From Flabesymbios commensalis (Eukaryota; Annelida; Polychaeta; Terebellida; Flabelligeridae), in assembly GCA_964017125.1 (NCBI GenBank), contig OZ024907.1, forward strand, positions 20,352,206 through 20,416,205: a stretch of 64,000 nt of DNA. The letters run 5' to 3'. Shown here piece after piece: positions 1-12,547 of this stretch. How positions within the stretch are numbered: the stretch's first letter is position 1; every line of letters begins with the position of its first letter. Made by a program: the position numbers and the translations under genes. Below the pieces are notes generated by a model, which worked only from the letters and a program-made list of their open reading frames with translations, searched no databases and had not been told where the DNA came from.

Positions 1-282
1 GATGTTTATTCACCTTGCTGTCAGAATTACGCCATTAAGTCACAACTCAAAGTGAATACAAACGGGTCCTGGGAATAATTTATCTTGACAACATCTTGAT
101 TAGGTATACATGTGAAACTCTGTCGCTGACAGGGTTCAGATAAGCCGAGCCAGCAGCACATGTCATAATTATATAATTGATATCCCTCTGATAAAGATAT
201 GGAGTATATTTACTACAAAAAAAAACAGAAAATGTGTTGCCATCATAAAATAAATGTGTTTATGATGAGAAATCAAGTCAAA

Positions 283-430
283 GAAGCCTCAGACCGCCGG
301 GGCTCGAATTTCGAATTTTGTGTCTGAAGGACAGTGTCATCTCAATCATCTCACAATCCTCAGGAGGTTCTCCTGGCCCAGTTTAGCCTATATGTGCACA
401 AAGGTAGCCTAAAGCCCGATTCATTTCATT
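283..430 (+). mobile_element. tRNA-derived SINE, 5'-truncated
   Basis: Starts at TCAGACCGCC, has the B-box region GGGCTCGAATTTCGAA, the conserved body GGTTCTCCTGGCCCAGTTTA and TATATGTGCACAAAGG, and the tail CGATTCATTTCATTTC. A 35-bp array begins right after the tail. Confidence 0.82.
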
Positions 431-431
431 T

Positions 432-975
432 CATAACAGATTGCTAAATCTGTATTATGGGTCGGTTGTAACAGATTGCTTAATCTGTTTTATGGATCAG
501 TTATAACATATTGATAAATCTGTATTATGGATCAGTTATAACAGATTGCTAAATCTGTATTATGGATCGGTTATAACAGATTGCTAAATCTGTATTTCGG
601 ATCGGTTATAACAGATTGTTAAATCTGTATTATAGATCGGTTATAACATATTGTTAAATCTGTATTATAGATCAGTTACAACAGATTGTTAAATCTGTAT
701 TATGGATCGGTTATACCATATTGTTAAATCTGTATTATGGGTCAGTTATAACATATTGCTAAATCTGTATTATGGATCGGTTATAACATATTGCTAAATC
801 TGTATTATGGATCGGTTGTAACAGATTGCTAAATCTGTATTATGGATGAGTTATAACAGATTGCTAAATCTGTATTATGGATCGGTTATAACATATTGTT
901 AAATCTGCATTATAAAAAAGTCATAACATATTGAGAATCTGTATTATGGAGCAGTTTTAATAGATTGGAATCTGT
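432..975 (+). repeat. 35-bp minisatellite, about 15 units
   Basis: ACAGATTGCTAAATCTGTAT, then TATGGATCGGTT, repeated. ACAGAT..ATCTGT inside the unit is palindromic. It starts directly after a SINE tail. Confidence 0.95.
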
Positions 976-1390
976 CATAACTGATCGTTATTCCGTAAGT
1001 GGGTATCTCCTTTAACACATGGGCAATATGTTTAAACACATTGAGCATTTGTAATAACATATTAGAATCTGTTAAAACACATCATGAATCTATAATGACA
1101 GTTTGTAAATTTGCAATAACAGGTCATATTCTAGCCTCGACTAGTGACGTCAGAGTGACCAAGAATGGAGTCTCTGTTCGAAAGCTCTCGTAAGTACGCT
1201 TTCAGATATAACGTTGTGAGTGAGGTTAAAATATACTATTAAGTTTATATTCTGTTAAAACACATTATCAATCTTTTATAACAGCTTGGCAAATCTGTCA
1301 TTTGTCTTTGTTTTAACAGAATGTATTTTTTAGAACATATTGGGAATCTGTTACATTAGAATAATATCTACTATTAGAAGCTGCTATAGC
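976..1390 (+). repeat. degenerate continuation of the 35-bp array
   Basis: AACACATTG, ATCTGTTAAAACACAT and AACAGATTG-like words recur at irregular spacing. The 64-codon frame at 999-1193 is not gene-like. Confidence 0.55.
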
Positions 1391-3997
1391 AAATTCACTA
1401 ATCTGCTGTAACTAAGTAATCGTTCAGTTGAACATTCAATGCATAATTTAAATTGAAAACTGTGAAAAGCAGTTTGTTTTCTTGTACAAAAAACTATACT
1501 TGATAAATGTGACTGCAACAGATTGAAAAATAATTTCAACATTGTTCTTCCAGGGCCTGTATAAAATAGCCCATGAAAAAACAAAAAAATATTCATATAC
1601 AAACTGCCAAGGATTTTTACAGCACTCACACAATAAGCATCACTTGTGACGAGCCAATTATTAAAGTGAACATTAAATACATGCCAAACAGATTATACTA
1701 CTTTTACAATGTAACGGAAGCAAAATCACACAATTAGTAAATTATATTAGACCCACGCAAACTAATGTATTGACACAACAAATCAGAGTTGTTCCTTACA
1801 AAATGAGTTTCGAGCTAATTTATATTTACATAACCGGGTTTTCTCTGGACCCATTTAGTCCGTAATTAGCACTTTCGTCACGTCGGCGATTAAAGTGGGT
1901 TGTCTCCAAGTTTCAACAAAATTCATAAAATCAACAGATTGAACATAAATCGCCAATGGTAAATGTCTGGTTTTTACACGCAGGGATATTTTTTATTTAT
2001 TTGACGCTTGCAATTGCATCAGAAAACGTCAAAGAAAATTGCAGATACAGTTTTTTGTGAATGTTGCAGCCCAGTTTTTGAGGAATAATGCAGCTACCGT
2101 TTTTTTATCAGTATTACAGCTACCGGATTTTAAGTGTTGGGGCTGCCGGTGTTTGATGAATATTCAGCTACTGGTTTTTCACAGCACAAAACATAAACAC
2201 CAAAAGTAGGATAAATAACAAGAAATAACACAGGTTTTTTAAAGAATAAAATTGTTAAGTGTTGAAGACAACTTTTTCATAGAAAACAGAACTACTACAT
2301 GTACACATAATAATCTCTAAATAATTTATTATACGTTCCCACTTGCGTTTGAAAGAAAATGTCAGAAATACTGATGTTTTGATGAAGCCGGCGTAAGCTG
2401 CACTTCAAAATACGCACGCTGAATATATAATATTAAGTCGTTTTCTCGTTCATTAGCATTAGAAACGTGTGAGAACATAATTACTTTCCGTACAGCTTAC
2501 TGAATACTAAATGCCTTCGTTTTCCTTTAGCAAGTAAATCCCCAAGGCATGTCACGATCCCGAGATTCCGTGCATCTGATTTTTTGGATAAGATTATTCT
2601 AGCTCTTTCAATAATTTATAGCACGAAACAAATCTTCTTTTCTTAACTAAATTAGCTAGAGAGGCGCCGCAGTTAAGTCCTGGTTCAGCTTGGTCTTAAA
2701 AGAAAGTTAAAACATGAATTCAACTGAAGATTGCTGATAAACTGCAGCTCAAGGCTCAGCCAATCACATACCCTGAAATACCCCCAGTATAAACACGATA
2801 CACTGTAGGGACAGCTTTGCAGACGGCGGGCCAATATTGCACCAACACTGTGTGCCAGGGACTTTGGTTTTCTTCAAGCAAAATTGTGAATGTATAGCCA
2901 GAAGGGCCACATGGAGCTTATACTCACGTCACATTAACTTGTATCGCATGTTTTCACAACCACGCCAATTTCCAGGTTCGACACATTTATAATTGCCGCC
3001 AGCTTCCCGGGCAGCAAAGGCGGAAAAATAGATCATTTATGAGAAAGATCCATGGTTTTATGCCACTAAACATTTTACATGGTACCCACTTGAACACTAT
3101 GCCGATGAAAAGCGTTATTGCAATGCAGTTTATGTGATAATATATAAAATAAATGATTTTACATCATCTGAATCTGATCTTATTACCCTCCCCCCTCCCC
3201 CTTGAAAATGAAAAGATATCTGCAACTTTGTAAAGTGATCGAAACCATTTTCATGTAGCTCAACACATTCCTTGCCGATATACTTTCTGAAAATCATGTA
3301 ATTCTTCGATAATACATAGCCTTCAGCATGCAGATGGCTAGGTCAATTATTGTCTCTGGAACACAAAGGGTTAAGTCACACAAGTCACGTGTATCGGTCA
3401 GGCGGTCAGCCGTCTCCATGGATACTTACATGACCTCGACCCTGACCCATTTCAGGCAGATGGAAAGCAGATTTACACTAAGATGCACCCACAGCAATGC
3501 TCTGGTATTAAATTTGCCCAATCCAGTAGATATCATTAATTAACCTTATTTGTGCCGTATCGATCCGTAACCGCTGTAGTATTACAGTGTCCCCATCCAA
3601 TAGATGGCATTAACCATCTGTATACTATGTCCATATATTGTCCAAGATATAACTAAAAACGTTTTGTGGAACGTGATTCCCCCCTGCCTTGACACAGACA
3701 TGAATATGTACGTGGCGCCAGGTGACCCTTCATTTGGGATACCTCTATTTGGCGCTGGATAAATGCAAACGCCGAGTGCTACTGCCGAAGTGATTTTATG
3801 GTTGTTGATATTTCTGTGACATTTAACATAATATATCTCCTATGCTTGATAATGCAAGTGATTGTAAACGAAAAAGTTGTCTGCCTCATGCAGTTTTACT
3901 GGTGAAGCAATCGTACAGACAATTGTTAAAAAAATTAATCCATATATCGTACGCTGAGGGCACTATTACCACATGTATCCCAGATCACGGGAGGGGG
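1391..3997. other. no gene seen
   Basis: Only short frames without domain signs, and CT-rich CCCTCCCCCCTC at 3186-3201. Confidence 0.6.
2826..2862. mobile_element. MITE family A, small fragment
   Basis: GGCCAATATTGCACCAACAC. Confidence 0.3.
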
Positions 3998-4552
3998 GGT
4001 GCTATTTTTCAACATGTGTTCCAGGACAGAGAGGACTATTTTCCATATGTGTTCCAGAACAGAGAAGGCTATTTTACACATGTGTTCCAGGACAGAGTTA
4101 TTTTCAACGTGTGTTCAAGGACATAGCGGGTTATTTTTCACGTATGTTCCAGCACACATTGGGTTATTTTCCACGTGTGTGCCAGCACACAGCAGGTTAT
4201 TTTCCATGTGTGTTCCAGAACATAGTGGGTTATTTTCAACGTGTGCTTCAGCACACAGTAGGTTATATTCAACGTGTGTTTCAGCACAGAGTAGGTTATT
4301 TTCCATGTGTGTTCCAGAACATAAGTGGTTATTTTCCACGTATGTTCCAGCGCGCAGTAGGTTATCTTCCACGTGTGTTCCAGAACATAGTGGGTTATTT
4401 CCACGTTTCCCAGAACACAGTCGGTTATTTTCCACGTGTTCCAGAACACAGTGGGATATTTTCCACGTGTTCCGGCACACAGTGGGTACTTTTCCACGTG
4501 TTCCGGCACACAGTGGGTAATTTTCCACGGGTATTACAGAACACACTGACTT
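3998..4552 (+). repeat. 33-bp minisatellite, about 16-17 units
   Basis: GGTTATTTTCCACGTGTGTT then CCAGCACACAGTG. Because 33 = 3 x 11, two plus and two minus frames stay open for 120-198 codons, such as the GYFPRVFQHTV repeat. They are mutually shadowing and are not called as genes. Confidence 0.95.
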
Positions 4553-4631
4553 ATTCCCACCGCCTATAACGATCGTTCGTGATAGCACTTGAGCCACCAT
4601 ATCAGATGACTCCATGGTCGCTATTATCTAG

Positions 4632-4701
4632 ACCTGACCTAGATATAACGCTTCTGATTGGTCGAGATATCCGTATCGACCGATCAGATCTAGGTCAGAC
4701 T
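4632..4701. repeat. imperfect inverted repeat
   Basis: CTGACCTAGAT and ATCTAGGTCAG lie around GATTGGTCGAGATATCCGTA-TCGACCGATC. Confidence 0.65.
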
Positions 4702-6107
4702 ATTTGAGAACCAGCACAGCGCTCTCGACCTATTAAATATATTGAAGCATACCCAGCCCTGCCCCGAGCACTCATCAGCTGAAAGTCCCCCAGCTTCAGG
4801 ACTCTCACAATCAAACCTAGTTTGGGAAGTAAACTAAGATTTAGTCGTACTTTCTGTGCAGAGAGTGGGCATATCTTCGATCGGAGAGCCGTAATCTAAG
4901 ACGCTACTAGCACAAATAAAACGTTTGGCCACCAGCGCTGCCTAATACTGGTCAGCGTCATCTTGGTATTCAGGGGATGTATCTGCCAACTTGATTATGT
5001 CTGATTCACAACCCAAGGTCAAACATAAAGATGCTACTGGATGATATTCATTATAGGGCTAACCTTGAGCTGATGAATTGGTTGTTGCTGTTTTTCATTC
5101 ATTTGAAGCTGGAATTGCTAACGCAATTTCCAGCTTCAAATGACCAAAATATTTATTTTTATGACAAATAGTCTTCTCCCAGTATAAAATCATTTGATGA
5201 ACTGATCATCTTCCACAAACTATTTTACAAATTTTAAAAGCATTTAATTTTGTATATTGACGGGTTGGCAGGGTCAACGGCTCTTGGCTATCTTGACTAT
5301 CTTACTCACTTTGAAAGACATAAATAATAGACTGTTTCATATGTAAATACACAGCTACGATTAAAAATATCCGCGTACCCCCCAGCTTAGCATTTAACAA
5401 AAAAATGTCAAGACCAGTATTTATCAATCAACGTTTAAATACAACGAACAACAATCTCAGCTTCTTAAAAATGTCATTCTCTATTACTATAATTTCGCAA
5501 TTAGCCAAAATGGAAAATAAAATGAGTAGAGGATATAATTTCATGTGAAATGCGTCTTTGATTCCCATCTATATCGTGGTGATTATAAGCACTTAAAATC
5601 ACAAAACACGGAATATAAATAATAGTTGGCTTCTATGAATATAATCACGTTTAAATTACACCGGCTTGTCTAAAAAAACATCCAAGTATAATACAGAAAA
5701 TATCACAGCTCAGAACACACTTCATTTCATGTTTTATACAATTTTCTCTTGAAATACATTTACTTTAAAACACAGATGCTGTTTTTTGATGTTGAAAAAA
5801 AACATTATTAAAAAACATTTTAACGACGCTTTTATAACGCTATGTTAAAAATTAAAAACAAATAATGAAAAATGTTTTATTACATTATAAAAGTATTTTA
5901 CCACGTTTCCAATGATTCTTTTTTGTCTAACATTTAAAAGCAATGTTTTATGGCTATTTTCTAGACTCGACAAATTGTTTCCAAATTTTTTTGTGTTAAC
6001 TGATTTGTATATGATACAGTGCTATTTAGATGGCTGAGAAAGAAGCAGGGAGTGTATTATAATAGGATAAAGCAAATCAAGGACACTTGGAAAACATGAA
6101 AGTTTCG
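4702..6107. other. no gene seen apart from a family-C palindrome
   Basis: AT-rich sequence with frequent stops in all frames. Confidence 0.6.
5094..5148. repeat. family-C palindrome
   Basis: CATTTGAAGCTGGAATTGCT and GCAATTTCCAGCTTCAAATG. Confidence 0.85.
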
Positions 6108-6188
6108 GGCATTGTTGGGTTGATGTTGTCCCACCGTCTACGACTCTAGCCCTACATCATTCTAACATCGCCTCAACGTGACGTGTGG
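6108..6188. mobile_element. MITE family A
   Basis: CCCACCGTCTACGACTCTAG and CGCCTCAACGTGACGTG. Confidence 0.72.
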
Positions 6189-6385
6189 CGTTTGCTGGCA
6201 TGTGTATTTTTTTCCGGTTCGCAATCATTCATGAAATAAACCCCTTGGTTCTTCCTCGGTGAATTTATTTCTGACATTAAAAAAACATATGGAAATTGGC
6301 CCTTAGTGCTGCAGGAACCACATATAATTATATAAATAATCCGATTAGGGACATATATATTTTGTAAATATAAAATATATTTCAT

Positions 6386-6432
6386 CATTGGAAGCTGGGA
6401 ATTGCGTACGCAATTTCCAGCTTCAAATGATG
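6386..6432. repeat. family-C palindrome
   Basis: CATTGGAAGCTGGGAATTGC and GCAATTTCCAGCTTCAAATG. Confidence 0.85.
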
Positions 6433-7113
6433 ACAAATAGTAACACACAACTCAACTCAGCAGTGCAAGTGAAAAAAACGGATAAAACCGCATCATAAAA
6501 ACTCTCTGAGAGAGTAATGAGATCTTATAAAAACTTATGAGATATGGTGTAATAATACCGCCACCATAAAACGACTAAAAATGACATGACTACAGTCAGA
6601 ATCACCAATAATGAATGTTGATGATTGGGGAAGTGGTTAAAATGACTCAAAATCGTTCTGAACGAGAGCCCGCAATGAGGACATTTAGTCGCCTTGTAAT
6701 TAAAACAGTTTATTTGCCACTCTGTAAAGTGGATGATAAACTTTTCTAACGCTCTAAATACCCTGACGCAATTATGCAACAATTAAAAGAAAAATTGGAG
6801 CTTTTCTTTGAAAGGTGTGCATGTGGAAGTAGTTAGGTATGCTCCGTCTATCATTCAGTCCACACGACTGAAAAAAATTCACGAGAAAAGAAATATAAAA
6901 GACAAGTTGTAAATCCTCATCATAGCCGTGATTATATTGTGTTCGCGCGGCTGGTGTAATTCTACACTTGTCTAATTGATCAGCGCTCTGTAAAAAAAAA
7001 CGGGATCTAGATCCACGGGAAACCAGGAAACCCCCGGGGGATTCTTGTCTACCGTGTCTCACGTCATAATCAGGTTATAATGAGCTGTAGTTCATCAGCT
7101 CTACAACATCATT

Positions 7114-7222
7114 CCCAGCAGACACAGGACGTTGAACCAATGCTGGTTTAACGTTTGTTCAACGTCGTAGAAGGAGGAAGAACATTAAACCAACACTGAT
7201 TCAACGTCTTGTGTCTGCTGAG
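7114..7222. mobile_element. MITE family A, complete
   Basis: CCCAGCAGACACAGGACGTT and TTCAACGTCTTGTGTCTGCT invert; the core GTCGTAGAAGGAGG replaces the usual core. Confidence 0.85.
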
Positions 7223-7716
7223 TATGCTTGACTTTCTGATAATTATTGTCAGACAACCATTAGAAACTAGACCTCAAGTCTGGGTGAATCATGGAATCGA
7301 GGATAGGCCTACTTTTTAACGAGCGTCATCGCGCATGCTTTCACATAGACCGTTGTTAATGTCTACAGCTCCGGTGGTGATTTGTCATCATGTAGGCTAA
7401 GGCTCAAAGATTCTGAAATCCTTTTATCTGAGTAATGTGACAATTATTTTGAAGATAAATATTCATGACAAATAGACCTCTTCCAAAGTGAAGTATTTGA
7501 TCAGATGAGTTTCTATCACAAACCGTTTGACCATTTTTTCAGTGACATTTTATCTGTGCTGAAACTTGTTCAAGAACGTACTAATATACGGCTCTGGCAA
7601 GACAAGGGTTACAAATTAAGCTGTATGGTAAAATTCCAATTGGATTTTTTGGTGCTAAACAAGAGGTATCAGGTAAGAGGATGTGCCAGTGACATATCAC
7701 TCCCACTGAACAAGGA

Positions 7717-7798
7717 ACATTGAACGAATGTTTTTTTAATGCTGGTGACCGTTTACGTCGCTGGTCCGGCATTAAAACGACGTTGGGTTAATGTAGCC
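7717..7798. mobile_element. MITE family A
   Basis: ACCGTTTACGTCGCTGGTCC and AAAACGACGTTGGGTTAATG. Confidence 0.72.
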
Positions 7799-8082
7799 TT
7801 TTTGCTAGGCTCTCTATTGCCCAATATCCATCCCAAGCTTTCACGTCGACAATGAATAATTTAAATAATTTGGCTCCACGAGAAAGCAGCGGTTTTATCC
7901 TGTACTTTATGCACTTTTTAGGTACAAATAACTTATTTATAGGAAATTGTCTGTATTTCGAGCTGATTTTATTCAGATTTACCAAATGTGCATTAAGTCT
8001 AGATCACTCGTACTACTTAAGTGTCACTTTCCAGCTGACTTGATTAAATAAATCAACTCCAATATGTAGGTAGCATAGTTAA

Positions 8083-8493
8083 AGGGACTGGCCCAGGCCA
8101 AAATCATTAAAGAATCGGTGATTTTCTTTTTGCTTCTTAATATGACTCAATGATGTAAACATGTCCATAGACTAGAGCTGCAAAAGTTTTTTTTTTTTTT
8201 TTTGTGGTGCGTATTCACTAGTTAGGCTAGATATAGAGACGAAATTCCTGATTGCTAATTTGGACAACCATGTCAAAAATAAGAAATACGGTAATTTCGT
8301 CTCTATATCTAGCCTAACTGGTGAATGCGCAGCAGAAAAATTAAAAAAAACCTTTTTGCAGTTTCAGTCCATGGAAATTAAAAAAAACCTTTTGTAGTTT
8401 CAGTCCATGGACATGTTTAACATCATGTGGTCATATTAAGAAGGTAAAATAAAATCACCGATTTTTGGATGATTTTAGCCTGGGCCTGTCCCT
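8083..8493. mobile_element. TTAA-flanked MITE, 411 bp, long inverted ends
   Basis: TTAA at 8079-8082 and 8494-8497. The ends AGGGACTGGCCCAGGC and GCCTGGGCCTGTCCCT invert, and inner arms (GTTAGGCTAGATATAGAGAC and its complement near 8300) continue the fold. Confidence 0.88.
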
Positions 8494-8796
8494 TTAATAA
8501 AGTGTATTTTCCGATTGACATAGTTGCTCTATTGCAAATTTTGCCACATTTCTTGGATCGTGACCTGCACGGCGCGGCTCGAAGCTCACTGTAAAAATTC
8601 TACTTGGTGTAGGCCTAATTGTATGTACATTTTGTGGGGTGAATTGGCAACTCATATGTTTGCACACAGTTTTGCAGATTAGATATCAAAATTAGGTAAA
8701 CATATTAATATTAATACTATATATTACTATACTATATATTAATACTATATTAGGCCTACGTATTCGTTGTGCTATTGTTTTTACCTTAATAATATA

Positions 8797-9114
8797 TTGT
8801 ATTGCATTGCATTGCATTGCATTGCATTGCATTGCATTGCATTGCATTGCATTGCATTGCATTGCTTTGCATTGCTTTGCTTTGCATTGCATTGCATTGC
8901 ATTGCATTGCATTGCATTGCATTGCATTGCATTGCATTGCATCGCATCGCATCGCGTCGTATCGTATCGTATTGGATTGGATTAGATTGGATTGGATTGG
9001 ATTGGATTGGATTGGATTGGATTGGATTGGATTGGATTGGACTGGATTGGATTGGATTGGATATGATTGGATAGGATTGGATTGGATTGGATTGGATTGG
9101 ATTGGATTGGATTG
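8797..9114 (+). repeat. pentanucleotide array, TTGCA changing to TTGGA
   Basis: ATTGC units (8797-8940), a short ATCGC/GTCGT/ATCGT zone (8941-8968), then ATTGG units to 9114. Open frames here are artefacts. Confidence 0.97.
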
Positions 9115-9469
9115 TGTCTGGCAGAGCTGAGCGTCCTAGTTTTCTTATAAATGAAATCGAGGTAAAACAAGGTAATATTCGCTAGAGGCACCTGTGCTGG
9201 GTGACACAATGGAATCATCGAAATCATCAAAAATAGAGCGCGTGCGTCAGATATGAAGGTTTGTTCGCCGGGGGTTTGGAAGTGTCAGCTGTAAGCCATT
9301 TAGGAGGATAGGCGTTTGTTGGTTCGTGGAAAACAGTCGCCACAGGTGGCATTTACCTGACGTACATCTACGGGATAAGAGGTGGAATCCGGACTTCTCT
9401 AATTCACGAGCTCCACATACTCTGTAGCCAATTAACACTTGTCCTTCTGAATGCTCGGTTTTTATGTTA

Positions 9470-9520
9470 CATTCATTTGTGAAGCCGAAATTAATAACGT
9501 AATTTGCAGCTTCAAATGAA
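9470..9520. repeat. family-C palindrome, worn
   Basis: CATTTGTGAAGCCGAAATTA and TAATTTGCAGCTTCAAATG. Confidence 0.75.
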
Positions 9521-9524
9521 GACA

Positions 9525-10700
9525 AATGGGCCCTATATCTATTTATGAAATATGGACACATCACAAAATGAATTATTTTATTGACTGGGCATCTGCCATG
9601 AATTATTGTTACGTTTTAATTGATTTGAACCTTACTTGTAGCAAGGAATCTATAGGGAGATCCCTTACTTGAAGTAAAAAACGGAATATACACGAGTCTA
9701 GCGAGACATACAGTTTACAGCTTTTCACATAGGCCTACTCACATAGAGTACGTTTTCACAAATTATTGGGGGTAATATTACGATATTTAGTTATCTGGTA
9801 CGTCTAGTACTTCTAGTGTGATGTGGGTATTTGTCCAGAACACCAGATCACAATCTCCATTCAGATGAACCAGAAATGTACAACGGATGCTAAGGTATTC
9901 TCGCTCCATTCACTTCAACCAGAAATGTACAACAGACGCCAAGACCTAACCGCGGTGAGAGAGACAAACCTAAAAACAGCCACAGTGTCGCAGCTGAAAA
10001 CTCTCAAATGCCCAGGTCCGTTTTGAATTATAGTCAGAATGCTTGATCAACAATTAGCATATTACGTCTTCTTGGTATTAGAGGCTTTGCAAAGTAGCAT
10101 GGTTGATTTTGAGATTAGGGGTATCAGGTTCGAGTCCTACTGAGTTGGAATTCCACGTTTTTGCACACTTAACACAAGATGCAGATGTAAATTGGACTCA
10201 GAATAATTCCATTAGGTGGCGCGTCCGCACATTGACTTAGTCAGAGCTGATTTGATTCCGCACCTGTTCTGCATGCTTGAGAGCTTCAAAGACAGACTTT
10301 AAACGCTTGCCGAAAAAAAAAGATATATTTTTTCTATAGCATATTTCGAACATTTTGAATGTTTATCCGAAGACGAATTGTTAGATTTTTTTTAATTTTA
10401 CAAAAACTATTTGCATGGCCATTTCTTATGAAAATTTATAGACGCAAACATACTCTAACAATAGAAATCGGTACCCGCGATCAAAGGTTTAAACATATGC
10501 ACAAACAAAAACAATAGGAAGAGAAGAGTGACAGCATGGTATAGTCATATTCTAATAAATAGAACTGACGAGAAAGTAGGCAGACAACGTGACAGGTAGA
10601 AATAAACTGTTTTTTTACCATTTCAAGGACCAGTGAATGTCAATTGCAAGTTTAGTTATTTATATATATAATGTGCAGTGTGTATCAGAGGAAACATAGC
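9525..10700. other. no gene seen
   Basis: CATTCACTTCAACCAGAAATGTACAAC-like words occur twice (9858-9925), a small duplication; a tRNA-like head lies at 10090. Confidence 0.5.
10090..10165 (+). mobile_element. tRNA-like SINE head
   Basis: A perfect B box, GGTTCGAGTCC (10129-10139), with TAGCATGGTTG upstream as a poor A box. No full cloverleaf could be folded by eye. Confidence 0.4.
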
Positions 10701-10703
10701 ACG

Positions 10704-10776
10704 ATGAGCCAATGCTGGGTAAAGATTGGGCCGGCCTTCAAACGGTGGACCAGCATTATTTCAACACTTTTGCTGG
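10704..10776. mobile_element. MITE family A
   Basis: GCCAATGCTGGGTAAAG and AACGGTGGACCAGCATTATT. Confidence 0.68.
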
Positions 10777-10851
10777 TTAGAACCCCAACCCCCACCCCCC
10801 TACCCGTTTAGATGTCATATTTCACAATGTTGTAAAATGCTATATTATTTA

Positions 10852-10960
10852 ACCCTGGAAGCGCCAAGTATATAATTACACATTTTAACCACTTGAATAT
10901 GTATCTCGCTACCACGACCCCCCAACTTCAAGTGGGTAAGATACACATCATATGTATTTG
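10852..10960 (+). mobile_element. MITE family D, partial
   Basis: TTTAACCCTGGAAGCGCC, then CCACTTGAATATGTATCTCG and CCAACTTCAAGTGGG. Confidence 0.65.
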
Positions 10961-11157
10961 TCAATGTCACACCAAAACTTTTGCCGATTAACCTTAGGCC
11001 TTTCACACCACAAGGGGAATAATAAACACACGTCTTGCTTTAAAAAAATACTCATGGATGCTATTTCAAATACAAGGTCAGACCTTCCTTATGGTGACGG
11101 ATTATGCCATTATTATAATAAAATATGCCACATGATGCGTTAATGCGACGAGGGGCT

Positions 11158-11320
11158 TGACCCTTACAGCGCGGGGATCGACTTCAGTCGTCGGAATCTG
11201 ACGTCTGTAGACGTCAGATTCTGACGTCTAAAGTCGATCCCTGCACTGTAAGAGTAAACATATTTCCAATGGCCGTAGACCCGTAACATAGGTAATCAAA
11301 TGAATCAGAAAGATCTGGTA
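11158..11320 (+). mobile_element. MITE family B
   Basis: GTCGTCGGAATCTGACGTCT palindrome region, then GGCCGTAGACCCGTAACATA. Confidence 0.8.
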
Positions 11321-12177
11321 GTGCGTGCTGCATTTCTTCAGAAGATGAAGATTTTCAGCTTGGATTGTTATAAGAAGTTGTCGTAAAACTAAATTACACA
11401 GGCATAAAAAACCGGTAATCATTGAATTATTGCATCACTCCAAGCACTGAGGATGCTTAAACTTTACTGTCTCAATCACAAGTACGATCGTGTTAAATAT
11501 TTTACCATTACTTTTAATAACGATTGTCAAAGTCAATTACGCGATGATTATAAAATAATGTTAAATTTCTGATTACAATGAATATCTTTGAACACCTTAC
11601 ACAACTTTCAAGTCGTCGGTGAAAAATATAATTATTTACGTTGGTGCTTCAAGGGTTCACAATTACAGGTGGATTCTAGTGTACTAAATGTTTTAATAGT
11701 ATTACACATCCGAACGAGCAAAACCTTTTTATTCGTCTACGTGTAAAACTTTAGTTTGTCCTGGTAATTTGTGGAGCTTAATTCTATTTTTATTCTCATC
11801 ACGTTTTTCATTTACATGGTTCAATCTCTCATCCAAGTCGGGACTGTCAGCCGCGCGACAGACAATTTAATTTGTAGCATATGTTTTCCTTGAAATGATA
11901 TGCATTACAATAAAATTGCACACATAAATAAATAAATGTACACTGATTAAGTTATATACATTATTTTTATTTAATCTTCGAGACACTGTATGTTTTAAGT
12001 CAGCTGAATCGAATGAAATCAACATTTTTAATGCTGCAAATGGGTGATATTTCAAAAACCTTAAACATAATGTGGACTGTGGTCTTCATAGAGGGACTGT
12101 TTGTCAGCAATCTACAATGTTGTCTACAGCCAACAGCATCGACAAACTCAGCAACCAGTGACCACGACACCATTAGC
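11321..12177. other. no gene seen
   Basis: AT-rich; no frame with recognisable domains. Confidence 0.6.
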
Positions 12178-12262
12178 AACTTCAGCAGCGGCAGGAGCAG
12201 CAGCAGCAGAGGCAGTAGCAGCAGCAGCAGCAGGAATACAGCAACAACAACAGCATCTAAGA
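12178..12262 (+). repeat. CAG-rich trinucleotide stretch
   Basis: Imperfect AGCAGC runs followed by CAACAACAACAG. Small frames in three phases read Ser, Gln or Ala runs; none has other gene-like traits. Confidence 0.85.
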
Positions 12263-12547
12263 AAACAAGGAATAAAAACTACATATCTGAACTGTAATAA
12301 AATAAATATTCTTTTTTTCATGGATTGTACCATATGCTATGACTTAAATTGATTAATAATATTTCGTGCCTTTATGAGATACTTAGGGTCAAGAGAGTGT
12401 AACTGTTAAACAGTAACTGTTAAACAGTAACTGTTAAATTTAAAAGTAAATAGTTGGTATTTGTACTGTAGAGTAGAAAAGCATGTGGTGCTGAAAATGC
12501 AGCAGTTGTAAAATGATCAACTAATGAGAAGCATGAACTAAATCCAG

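Noticed and set aside
427-960. CRISPR-like array
   Set aside because: Units are contiguous with no unique spacers, in an animal-type genome.
3842-4615. 33-bp-array frames of up to 198 codons
   Set aside because: Four mutually overlapping frames stay open only because the period is a multiple of three; no unique domain flanks them.
8692-9230. HCIAL / WIGLD / AMQCN repeat frames
   Set aside because: Translations of the pentanucleotide array in all phases.
10090-10165. Functional tRNA gene
   Set aside because: B box is good, but no acceptor stem or anticodon arm pairs; treated as a SINE-like head.
12013-12352. Ser-rich 94-codon and Ala-rich 83-codon frames
   Set aside because: They rest on the CAG-rich stretch read in different phases; no other coding sign.
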